A stretch of 64,000 bases of DNA, from contig AP026538.1 of the NCBI GenBank assembly GCA_026075535.2, forward strand, positions 7,564,001-7,628,000, written 5' to 3'. Made by a program: the position numbers and the translations under genes. Of this stretch, positions 54,381 to 64,000 are shown one piece after another. Within the stretch, counting starts at the first letter, position 1, and each line of letters starts with the position of its first letter. The notes beneath the pieces are model-generated. The model did not search any database. It saw only the letters and a program-made list of their open reading frames with translations, and had not been told where the DNA came from. This stretch comes from Tricholoma matsutake. Lineage: Eukaryota; Basidiomycota; Agaricomycetes; Agaricales; Tricholomataceae.

Positions 54381-56028
54381 TAGTGTTTTAAGGTCCAGTT
54401 CAGTCCAGTTTTTTGACCCCCAAAAGGGCAACCATGGACTGCAACCAGTCCAAACCGTTGCCCAAACTTGGAGGACCACAACCGAAAAGACCAGTTTTGA
54501 CTGGTCTCAACTACTATTTTTACAGTAAATAAAATTTATTATAAAACTAATTACATCACCCTGCGAGCAGGTGCTCGCAGTGGTGGGGGGAGTTGCTGAT
54601 AGAAAGAAAAAAGAAAAAAAAACCAGAGCAAAAAAGAAACAACCCCACTGTCTTGCGTTTGTTGCGAGGGTGGGCATTGTACATTGTCCCCCAATATTCA
54701 TCATTGTCGGCCTTGTGTTGTCGTCCTTGCATTGTCGTGCATCATCCTCATGTCATTGTCCCTGCATTGTCGTTCATTGCCCTCATGTTGCCATCCCTGT
54801 GTCATTGTGCATCATCCCCTCCCCATCATTTGTTGCCATCCTCCTCATTCTTGTTGTTGTTCCTTCATTCTGTTCTCCCTGTTGTTCATTGGCCCTTCCC
54901 TGTGTTGTTGTGGCACCATTCGTCATCAGCACCTCCATTGCCCCCTATGAGCAGTGGCTCGCAGGTGGGGTGGTGGTGCTGTGTGACATGGCACCTGTTG
55001 TGGTCTGGGAACAGGACCCATTGCCACTCTGCAAGCAGTGGCCCACAGCAGCGGCATAGGGCAGGGGGTATTGTCATTGTTATTAAACCTACAAAAGAAA
55101 TCAAATTGGTTAGTAAAAAAAAAAGAAATCAAAGATAAGAAACATACCCAGGCCCAAATGATGCTAGTCATTGTTTGGGTGCTTTGTGTTCATTCATTCA
55201 GTTCCAAGCTAGGTGGTGTGGGCATCACTGGTGGGGTAGGGCACAGGTGGCAGGGGGTGGTGGTGCTTTGTGACATGGCAGCAGCAGCAGCAGATCCTGC
55301 TGGGAGTGTGGCATTGTCATGGGCCCTGCTGGCTGTTGCTGTTGGCATCTAGGAACAGAGCATGGGGCATGGATAGGGTATGGGTGATGTCGTTAGCTAG
55401 AAACTGAAAAGAAACAGTTAGTAAAACATGAAAATAAGTATAATAGACTTATGCTGGGGGCACAAATGACAACTAGCATCATCTGGGCCCCCTGCCTTGC
55501 ATTTGTTCGTTGGTGGTCCTTTGGGGTAGCGGTGTGGATGTTGTTGGTGGTGGGTCAAGATGGTGGGCAGCATGGGATTGTGAGTTTGTTGTCATGGGAA
55601 TCATCTCACAGATGGTGCCACTTTGATTTTTGGGAGCACAAACGTGACCACATGGTCCATGTGCAGCCACAGGGTATATAAGCACCCACCAAACGACTAC
55701 TTTTTTCTCTGGGCTTCTCCCTCTGCACATAAATATTAGTATAATAGCATAAATAGTTATAATTCGTACTTATATTAGATCTGTTTTATTACTATCCATG
55801 TAAGTTTAAGTATATATATTGTACTTTCTATATACTGTGACAAGACCAGTTGCAACCGATTGCAATGGGTCTTCAAATGGTTTTCAAATATTTCTAAAAT
55901 AAGGCAACCAGCAACCGCACTGACCCAAAATGAGGGCAACCACAACTGAAAAAAAGACCGGACTGAGGTTCGGTCCAGTTCAGTCCAATGGTTATTTTCA
56001 GTCCTATAGACTGGACCTTGAAACACTA
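54381..56028. mobile_element. hAT-type non-autonomous element, 1648 bp
   Basis: The ends are TAGTGTTTTAAGGTCCAGT and the inverse TAGTGTTTCAAGGTCCAGT. The 8 bp CTTGTCAG flank both sides (54373-54380, 56029-56036). Subterminal regions repeat AGTCCAGT and ACCGGA words. The interior has a cattgtcgtcc-type degenerate repeat (54690-54900) and no transposase. It sits inside another hAT transposase gene. Confidence 0.9.
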
Positions 56029-56976
56029 CTTGTCAGAACACATGGCTGCATATTGTCAGCATACAAATCCATCAAAAATACTACACTTGCCAATTGCAAT
56101 GATGTACAGTTCACAGTCCTTCATGAGAGTGTAGTATTTGTCGATTAAGAGTGGAACAGCTTGTGCAGCAACACAGACAACATTGGGAAGTTCTGATTCC
56201 TTGTTATCACAGACCAGGGTCATGGACTGCTCAATAGAGTCCAGCATAGGTATGACTTCTGCTATAAGTGGAATTTGAGACTGTGAAAACAGCTTTGTTG
56301 GCCCATCAAAGACCTATCAGAGATAATTAATTGTCTGCATTGACAAATATCAGACAAGTGACCTCAAGTACTGCACTAAGTGTTTCTGCAAGATCCCACT
56401 GGTCTTCTGAAAGCCAGTAAGCCTGGAGTCTGTTGATTGCTGCACCTGTGAGCTGTTCAACTGGACTTCTAAAGTAGAGGTGAGCATCTAGGCAAGTGAG
56501 ATTTGAATTCCATCAGGTAGGAACCCAGTGATCAAGTGTCTCCTTGTTACCAGACAGATCCTTGTCATTTGCAACAAGTATATCAAACTTCTTCTTTAGT
56601 GTTGAACTGTCATGAACATGCCATGCAAGGCCAGCAACCTGGGATTTCCTAAATTAAAATTGAATATTGTGAAAAAAATATCCTTACATGCAGAAAAAGT
56701 TGCAGCACCATCTTTTCCTCCAAAGGATCAATTGAAATACCCTTTTCCCTCCTCATTTCAATTGCCTGGCCACAAGCAGTCTTGACAATGGCAGTATCAT
56801 GGGCATCCCTACCATCATCAGGCACAGCAGCTGAATCATTCTCAATGCCTTCCTCATGAACAGCAAGTTCATCATCAGAGTCATCATCAGCAATAGCAGC
56901 AACTGTATGGAATTTTAAATCCTGAACAGTGATTTACACAACAGATTTTAGCATACCATTGGCAGCTTCTGAGTCC

Positions 56977-57384
56977 TGTTGAGATTCACACTGATCATGC
57001 AACTGACACATTTGATGTGTGTTCTATTCTTGGAGTATCCCTTTGATGCGCAAGACAAACACGGTATGTGATCAGCTGAGATCAGCTTCTGTGATGCATG
57101 TGCTATTATTAGCACTTCCCTTTGATGCATTCACACAAATGCATCAAAGATACCTTTTCTCTCGTCTCCTCCTTTATTAGACTGAACATATATATATACA
57201 GGTAGATAGATACATGATCACCTCAGTCACTTATACAAGGACTGAGGTCTACATGCTATTTGTAGAATGATACTTACTGTACCTTAGTTTATCCTCATAT
57301 ATTCTAGGTACAGTCTCATGTATTATTAGTCACTTATACAAGGACTAAGTTTATCCTCGTATATTCTAGAATTGATTTTCTACA
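56977..57384 (+). repeat. Probable 5' LTR of second copia element
   Basis: Begins TGTTGAGATTCACAC and ends TTCTACA. Inside, agtcacttatacaaggact occurs twice (57227, 57330) and tttatcctc.tatattctag twice (57288, 57351). A TATA-like catatatatataca lies near 57187. The primer site follows directly. Confidence 0.6.
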
Positions 57385-57452
57385 GGTTATGGGCCACTGC
57401 CGTCACTTCTAAGTGATGGTAGAAAATCTCCTAGCCACTCGACGTTATCCAT

Positions 57453-57900
57453 ATGTTATTTTCCTTTGATCGACAATCTGATCACTTTCCCATTTTGGAT
57501 CATAGAACTGCCTCTGAACCTCAAGCACTGATTAACTGGAAAGCCAATTCCCGTCTCACATACACATTCATTGCATCCAGCATCATCCCATCCAAGTACC
57601 CTTTCATTGACATAGAAAAGGCTACAACTGTAAACTGGGAGGCGCTTCGTAAATGACACCAGAATGAGGGCCCTGTTTGGCAGGTCCAGTTATTACAACA
57701 AGCCCTCACCACCCAATGCAGCACTGACACTCCCCTTCCTGAGATGGCCAACAAAATTTGTGCCCTCATTGAGCATGCATTCGCTATGGGGGACATCAAA
57801 CCTAACCTCCTTTGTTGCAGCTCAACCTGGAAACCCAAACAAAACCCACAAAAGGCTTTGGATGGTATAACACGAGTCAGAGGAAGGATGTGAGGCCCTC
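57453..57900 (+). pseudogene. copia gag fragment
   Basis: Across frames: LTYTFIASSIIPSKYPFIDI, NWEALRK, stop, VWQVQLLQQALTTQCS, then PEMANKICALIEHAFAMGDI and STWKPKQNPQKALDG. The helical content and order fit copia gag. It runs into the left inverted repeat. Confidence 0.55.
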
Positions 57901-58545
57901 TAGACGTCACCTGTCAGACCGACCATCAAATAGTCATAAAACAACTGCTTGTCGAAGCAGTTCGAGGCTAAAAGGATGATTTTCGAGGTGTTGCGATGAT
58001 TTTCGAGACTTTGCGATGATTTTCGAGATGTCGCGATATTTTTTGAAGATGTCGCAATATTTTTTGAAGATGTTGCGATATTTTTCGAAGAGGTTTCGAG
58101 GAACTTCGAGTGCACAGATATGTTCAGACGCAAGATCGGGGGACTAGACGAGTAGTAGAAGTGACAAAAAGACTAATTGAGGGAAGCGAGAGTGAAAATA
58201 GCGTAATGCGAGGAATTTCAAGGAATTTCGAGGAATTTCGAGGAAGTTTAGCGTAAAACACCAAACTTCAGACTGAATAAGACTAAACTGTACTCTCAAA
58301 TCACTGTGATCTGGGAGGAAGATGACGACTTTCTTGTTTTTCTTTGTATCTAGTACATCTTTTTATATAAAATAAAGAAAGTACCTAAAAAGGCTAGAGA
58401 ACATGTGTAGAACATGAGGCAAAAGATATGAGTTAAGGCACAAGGCCAAAAAGGAGACTGGAATCCGAACAAGAAAGATATATATCATATGATGAAAGAG
58501 TAATAAAGGGTATAGAACTAAAAGGGGACTGTCCTTTGTGTATAA
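57824..58545 (+). repeat. Left arm of a 0.7-kb inverted repeat
   Basis: Matches 61270-61975 inverted over its whole length, for example ctagacgtcacctgtcagac against its inverse at about 61875-61895. The first 60-70 bp are copia gag sequence, so the arm reaches beyond a simple insertion. Between 57970 and 58090 a 20-21 bp unit gatgattttcgaggtgttgc repeats about six times. Confidence 0.85.
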
Positions 58546-58679
58546 ACTGCGCTAAGTCTCGCAATAATGCATCCAGCAGGTTCTGGGCGTGATAGGGACT
58601 TGGAACGAGGCTGACCTACTATCAGCAAGTTTGAGCATGAGTTGGAATACTTCCTGGTGCATGTTATTCCACCATATAG

Positions 58680-58915
58680 ATAACAAATGTGGCACCCAAT
58701 GTCGCTTGCAGTCTCTCAATATCGATCGATAACGCTCGACGATGCTCAACGATGCTTGACAATGTTTGATCGCGTTCGACAATGCTCGATTGCATTCGAC
58801 GATGCTCGCGATGCTCGATGATGTTCGATGATGTTCGATCACGTTCGATACGATGCTCAATTGTGTTTGACGATGCTCGCAATGCTTGACCGCATTCGAC
58901 ACGATATCGTGCTTG
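58680..58915 (+). repeat. Degenerate CGATGCTCGA repeat field
   Basis: Variants of cgatgctcgacgatgttcga follow one another with little else, so TCGA occurs every 10-20 bp. A comparable but inverted TTCGA-rich field lies at 60700-61260. No gene is seen in 58546-59030. Confidence 0.7.
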
Positions 58916-59033
58916 GTAGACTTGGTCAGGAGTGGTCGCACTGCTTCTGGGACCTCATGTGAGTTATCCGATGTGATTAGAATGTGGTCAAAACGGTGAA
59001 TCGGCCTTTGAGCCAAGGAGACAACCTATCACC

Positions 59034-60643
59034 GTGGCAGCCTGGAGAGTGGCCTGTGAAAAAGGGAAGAAGGCCAATGCTTCATCAAAACCTCCAAAGG
59101 TTCCAATTACTGTGAAAGACGTTAATGGATGGGCCTTCACAGTTATGGTGAACTCTGACCCCGCAGACCCTCAACCTGACACTTACACCCCATTTGCTGG
59201 GCTTGCTAGTGATCCTCTTCCCACAGCATCAATCGAGGAGGTAGAATATGAAGGATGGCTTGTCATTGAGGAGGAGGCGACCACAACTATTGACTGGAAC
59301 TGCCATACTTTGCCTCCTGCCATACTTTGCCTCCTGCAGAGGGCCCCTTTACCATTGAACCACTTAACCAAAAACAATGCTCCCAAATTTCCCTCACCCA
59401 TTTCCCTTTCATTATTGATATGGGTGCCACAGTCCACATCTCACCGGACAAGGCAGACTTCCTTACCCTTAGCCAAATACTGCCTCGCCCTGTGAAAGGT
59501 GTTGGGGGGTCCTCCATTGTTGCTATTGGAGTCGGTGACATAAAACTATGCATAGCACAGGGTGCATCAATATTGTTACATAATGCGCTTTACATCCCAG
59601 ATGCGGCAGTCCAGCTTATCTCAGTTAGTTCCCTCACCAATGATTCAAATGCCGTGGTGCATTTTGATAGCTCATCATGCTGGATCACAGATAAATCTAC
59701 TGGAGCTACTATTGCTCATGGAACATTACTTGCCAACAAGAGATTGTACTCACTTCACCTTTACTCCGCTGCTGCTGACCATGCTTTGACTGTCCACAAA
59801 TCCCCTGACCTTGAGACCTGGCACCATTGACTTGGCCATGCAAATTATCAATCCCTTTGGGATATGGCCAAGAAGGGTACACTTACAGGTGCACCTATCA
59901 CCTCTGCTTCTAAACCGCCCAAATGCGAATCATGCATTCTGGGCAAACAGACAAAGATGCCCATTCCAAAGAAGTGTGAGGAAGGGATTGGGCATAAGGT
60001 GACACAAAAGTTAGAAAAAGTCTGGGTAGACTTATCAGGTCCACATGCAGTTACATCTCGTACCGGAAACTCTTATGTTATGGACATTGTCGACAATTAT
60101 ACATTTTTTCCATGGTCGATACCACTTTGTAACAAAGATGACTCATTTCCAGAACTAAAAGCTTGGGAACTAGCATGAGAAAATGAAATGGGACTTAAAG
60201 TTGGGATTTATATCACAGACAATGGAGAATTGAAATCTCACGAGATGGAAGCTTGGCTCAAATCAAGGGGGATGGGACAGCAATTTACCACCCCACATAC
60301 CTCAGCCCATATTGGGCATGTCAAATGCATGCATTGTACTCTTATGGCTAAAGCCCGCACGATGTGAAGTTACTCAGGCCTACCAGCTTACCTTTGGGAT
60401 GAATTCTACCTAATGGCCTCTCACTTACATGCCAAAACCACCACGAGGTCACTTCAAGGTTGCACACCTTGGGAACTCTGGCATGAGCGTAAGCCTGATT
60501 ATTCATACCTATGGGAAATTGGCTGCCATGCCTTTGTCCTCATTCCAAAGAAAAATAACCCAAAAATTTTTGAGCCATTTATTGAGTGCATACTTATTGG
60601 ATATGACCTAAATTCTAAATCCTACCGATGCTATAATTGGTGA
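59034..60643 (+). pseudogene. copia protease and integrase
   Basis: Gag tail and protease: FPFIIDMGATVHISPD (active-site DMGA for DSGA, Asp codon near 59419), HNALYIPDAAVQLISVSSL. Integrase: LGHANYQSLWDMAKKGTLTG, CESCILGKQTKMPIPK, VWVDLSGPHAV with the first Asp, YITDNGELKSHEMEAWL with the second. Around 60290 the family's E-N-G-x-x-E block reads TPHTSAHIGHVKCMH, so the catalytic Glu is lost. The segment ends with GCTPWELWHERKPDYSYLWE and CHAFVLIPK. TGA codons at 59828, 60177 and 60366 interrupt it. Confidence 0.85.
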
Positions 60644-61269
60644 TAGGTCCACCTTGTCGTTCAAGCTCGGAAAACACATCTACAATCATCGTCGAAGCTC
60701 TATGAACCCATACGAACCCCTCCAAAGCTCTACAAAGTCACAAGAATGCTTCAAAATTCTTCGCAATGATTTGAAACTCTTCGCGACACCTCGAAATTCT
60801 TTGTATGCCTTTGGCCACTATAATACAATTCCCCTGACCTTCGGACAGCTCAGGATATACACTTGGACCATCGTCAATGAGTTCCGAACCAGTATCAAGC
60901 AATATCACAGTGATATCGGCCTTCAAACGAGTCCAATATTTCCTCGATCGACTTCGAAAATCATCAAACATTGCAAATCGACATCGGACACTATATCGCT
61001 ATCTGAATACTCATCACACACATGCCAGACATATCCCCTACCATTGTCGAACAAAATCGCACCGATATCGGGCCACGAACGAAGTCCGAAGAAACTTCGA
61101 AAATCTTCGAAAAACATCGAACCTCGAAAAACATCGTCAGACACAGTATTTCCTGTTTGAATGATCTTCGGACGCATGCTGGACACATGGGACACTATAT
61201 CGAGTATATCGAACACATTTCGACCGCATGTGCATGCATACAATCCACTCGAAGCAGTTTCCGATCTTT
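60644..61269. repeat. TTCGA-rich repeat segment
   Basis: After integrase the sequence turns into closely spaced cttcgaaa / cctcgaaa variants (about 60 to 100 occurrences of CGA-type words by eye). No domain is found. It is the spacer side of the right inverted repeat. Confidence 0.5.
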
Positions 61270-61975
61270 TATTCAATTTATAACAAGGACAGTCCAGTTT
61301 TAGCTATTCTTTCTTATTATTTCTTCATCATGTGTTATATTCACCCCTTCTAGGCCCGCTTTATTGTTCTGATGTACTTATATTGTCTTTTGCCTCGAGT
61401 TTTCCACATGTTTGCCTCATGTTCTCTAGCCTTTTTAGGTACTTTCTTTATTTTATATAAAAAGATGTACTAGATACAAGGAAAAAAAAAGAAAGTTGTC
61501 ATCTTCCTCCCAGATCACAGTGATTTGAGAGTTTGGTTTAGTCTTATTCAGTCTGAAGTTTGATGTTTTATGCTAAACTTCCTCAAAATTCCTCAAAATT
61601 CCTTGCATTACACTATTTTTGCTCTCGCTTCCCTTGATTATCCTTTTCTTCACTTCTACTACTCATCTAGTCCCCCGATCTTGCGTCTGAACATATCTGC
61701 GCACTCGAAATTCCTCGAAACCTCTTCAAAAAATATCATGACATCTCGAAAAGCATTGCAACACCTCGAAAATCATCGCAACACCTCGCAAATTGTTGCA
61801 AGTCCTTGAAACACATTCTTTTAGGCTCGGACTGCTTTGACAAGCCATCCTTTTATGACTATTTGACGGTCGGTCTGACAGGTGACATCTAGAGGGCCTC
61901 ACACCCTTCCTCTGACTTGTGTTATACCATCTGAAGCCATTTTGTGGGTTTTGTTTAAGTTTCCGGGTTGAGCAT
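61270..61975 (-). repeat. Right arm of the 0.7-kb inverted repeat
   Basis: Inverse of 57824-58545. It includes the inverted copy of the copia gag end, ending gggttgagc. It contains a TATA-like ttattttatataaaaag near 61450 and an open frame (61570-61809) that mirrors the left arm's frame, with the KNI.TS repeat peptide. Confidence 0.85.
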
Positions 61976-63120
61976 CATCATTGGACTATGAGAAAAGTTC
62001 ACAGCTCTTATCATGTCCACTTTCTCAAGAGCCACGATGGACATGCACCCCCCCAACCATTAACATCAGATGATGTTGTTGAGACACCTACCCCAGATGG
62101 ACCCACCTTCACCATTTTGCCCACAAGCAATGACAATGTTGATGAATTTTTTCATCCATTGAATACCACTGAACCAAACAGCGACGTTGGGGAGGAACAA
62201 GATTTACCCACTCCAAATCCCATTCCACATTGCTCATCCCATGTACCTATTCCCACAGAGCGACACCTGAATGGTGGACCAACCAACACTAGGACTGCGA
62301 CAGCTGTCCAGGAATCTCAAACCAGCGCTACCCAGATCAGGGAGGCGCGCTGTGAGCGCAGAGCCGCTACTGTTGCCACCCGATCAAAGAATCCATTGAT
62401 CATGATCATGATGTCATTGATGAGCTATGTCAATCATTCAACGATCTTCATTTGGGTGATCAGGTGCATCAACTCCAGGCCCTAATTTCAGAAATGATGG
62501 ATTTTGATCCGGAATCGCTCCAGTTTGAGGATGAACCCAAAACTTGGGAGGAGGCAAAGACTTCGGGGGATGCAGAGTGGTGGTGGATACGATATCTGGA
62601 TGAATTGAAATCTCTGAAGGATATGGGGGTTTATAAACTCATCCCCAGGGGTGACATACCTCAAGGTAAATGGATTCGTAAGGGCCGACCAGTTTTCCAT
62701 ATCAAGTGTGATGAAAATGGCCATGCAGTGAGATGGAAAGTCTGACTTGTCTTTTGGGGTTTTGAACAAATTTATGGTAGGGACTATACTAAGATGACCT
62801 CACCTACTGTGCGCATGGAATCTTGGCAAATCTTGCTTCACATAGCCGCATCTCTGGGTTGGGATGCCCAACAGATCAACGTCAAAACTGCTTTCCTTTA
62901 TGGGGTCCTCCCTGATGATGAAGTCCAGTACATGCAACAGCCTGAAGGGTTCAAAGAACCAGGTCATGAAGACTGGGTATGGCAGCTTCAGCGAGGATTA
63001 TATGGCATGAAGCAGAGTGGCCAGATATGGAATCAAACCCTCAATGCCCAAAGATCGCCTGGGGTTTTATGCGCCTCACCTGTGAGTCCTGCATTTATTA
63101 CAGGAAGTCAGCCATGGGCA
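61976..63120 (+). pseudogene. copia reverse transcriptase, first part
   Basis: A Pro/Thr-rich linker (62040-62450) is followed by EAKTSGDAEWWWIRYLDELK, YKLIPRGDIPQGKWI and then, after a TGA at 62744 (arginine in the family), TSPTVRMESWQILLHIAASL, QINVKTAFLYGVL, YMQQPEGFKEPGHEDWVWQL and RGLYGMKQSGQIWNQTLN. The frame is lost near 63050. Confidence 0.85.
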
Positions 63121-64000
63121 TTGTTATTGCTGCAGTACATGTTGATGACTACCTATCTATTGCTGACACCAAGGATGAAAATGAGTGTTTCAAGAACCAA
63201 ATGCACAAAGTGTGGACAATCTCAGAGCTGGGCACAGCCCACTTTATTGTTGGTATCGCAGTTACCTGGGATCGACATCTATGCATGGTTGCACTTTCAC
63301 AAACTGCCCTCATTGATAAAATCGTCAACCAGTTTGGCCAATGGGATGCTACCCCAGTATCTGCTCCACTTGAACCTGGTCTTAAATTACATTGTGCAAA
63401 TCGACATGACATGTCTGCAGATAGCTTATCACACCTCAAGAGACTACCTTATTGCTCCCTTGTCAGCTGTCTTCTTTACCTGGCCATTTCCACACACCCT
63501 GATATTGCATATGCTGTACAACAACTATCTCAATACCTCGATAGTTATTCCTTTGAACACTGGAGTGCGGCAACACGGTTGATTCGATACTTGAAGGGGA
63601 CTCGGGATCTCAGACTATACCTAGGTGGGGAAAACCCTATTTCCCTCCATGCATTCAGTGACTCTGATTGGGCCAATTGCCTTGATACACATCAAAGCAT
63701 TGGAGGGTATCTTTGTAACCTTGGTTCTGGAGCTCTCTCTTGGACTGCCAGGAAACAGAAAGTTGTTGCAACATCCTCCTGTGAAGTGGAGTATGTAGCC
63801 ACATTTGAGGCCATGAAGGAATGTATCTGGATATGCATGTTGCTCAGTGCCATAGGTTACCCACAATCCTCCCCGACGATGATCCTTTGTGATAATACAG
63901 CTACCAAAACCCTGTCTGAAGACCCTTTGCTCCACTCAAGGGTTAAACATGTCGATATCAAGTATCATTTTCTTCACAAACAAGTCCAATCTGGCACTTT
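63050..64000 (+). pseudogene. copia reverse transcriptase end and RNase H
   Basis: In a second frame: VHVDDYLSIADTKDE with the catalytic Asp pair at 63144-63149, LGTAHFIVGIAVTWDR, YCSLVSCLLYLAISTHPDIA and RLIRYLKGTRDLRLYLGG. RNase H follows: FSDSDWANCLDTHQSIGGYL, CEVEYVATFEAMKE, LCDNTATKTLSEDPL and HVDIKYHFLHKQVQ, running off the right edge. The catalytic acidic residues are retained. Confidence 0.88.

Larger units (their letters stand above)
52716..56976 (-). pseudogene. hAT transposase remnant, twice interrupted
   Basis: Read leftwards on the minus strand: an acidic N-terminal part near 56890-56800 (ADDDSDDELAVHEEGIEN), a middle part at 56247-56056 (MLDSIEQSMTLVCDNKESEL, VPLLIDKYYTLMKDCELYII) and then, across the inserted hAT-type element, LKWFKDHGWTAAQI near 54360. 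The C-terminal dimerisation motif ASSVDAECAFSVGRLEINHL ... VAVGSWAK lies at about 53943-53840. This motif is characteristic of hAT transposases. Stops, frame changes and a foldback insertion in the last codons (53051-53709) show decay. Its upstream part is cut by the copia LTR at 56977. Confidence 0.7.
56977..64000 (+). mobile_element. Second Ty1/copia element, partial, rearranged
   Basis: An LTR-like segment (56977-57384) ends TTCTACA and is followed by ggttatgggcc, the copia initiator-Met primer type. Then follow gag, protease, integrase, RT and RNase H in copia order, broken by two oppositely oriented 0.7-kb repeats. The 3' LTR is beyond the right edge, so neither the target duplication nor the LTR start can be confirmed. 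Confidence 0.8.

Noticed and set aside
54690..54900. Cys/His/Ser-rich frames
   Set aside because: Translation of a degenerate cattgtcgtcc repeat inside a non-autonomous hAT-type element.
29089..63000. TGA read as arginine (altered genetic code)
   Set aside because: The five host genes end with ordinary stops and need no recoding, and TAA/TAG stops also occur in the elements. C-to-T decay at CpG explains the pattern.

Overview
The window looks like nuclear DNA of a mushroom-forming basidiomycete (Agaricomycete). A compact island of ordinary eukaryotic genes with many short introns (about 40-60 bp, GT-AG, one apparent GC-AG) sits inside a large bed of nested, mostly decayed transposable elements. 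Nothing in it looks bacterial or organellar. I cannot name the species.

Layout. 1-3151 is the 5' part of a LINE-type retrotransposon on the minus strand; its reverse transcriptase would lie left of the window. 3190-6100 is a mosaic of retroelement scraps, a 22-bp minisatellite and an AT-rich hairpin. 6666-13869 is a Ty3/gypsy chromovirus with both LTRs and an exact 5-bp target duplication. It is itself interrupted by a 707-bp solo LTR (9042-9748) full of short hairpins. A CACTA-like foldback element (14287-14944) is followed by a decayed gene.

The host island spans 16710-26982: ULA1 (NEDD8 E1 regulatory subunit), PSF1 (GINS replication complex), a C6orf136/DUF2358-like protein, a secreted two-LysM protein and UTP22 (ribosome biogenesis). 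For the four intron-containing genes, splicing the exons I assign gives an intact reading frame with a coding length divisible by three (521, 324, 171 and about 1252 residues). PSF1 has one exon and 198 residues.

From 27200 to the right edge the sequence is again transposons within transposons. A pogo/Tigger-type transposase is split by a 490-bp hAT-type element (8-bp duplication) and by a full Ty1/copia element (28699-33827, 5-bp duplication). A second chromovirus (36250-43371) has lost the start of its 3' LTR and carries an antisense ORF there. At 45715-51779 lies a 6-kb terminal-inverted-repeat element whose multi-exon gene has an RNase H-like D-D-E pattern resembling P-element/THAP9 transposases, plus zinc fingers and a PHD finger. 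I regard this as the best candidate for an undescribed system. A hAT transposase remnant (about 53000-56976, minus) is broken by a foldback element and by a 1648-bp hAT-type element. A second copia element (56977 to the edge) is split by two oppositely oriented 0.7-kb repeats.

Across four of the decayed elements nearly all premature stops I can assign are TGA where the family has arginine (CGA). This is the mark of C-to-T change at CpG, so the bed looks methylated and silenced. The host genes have no such stops.
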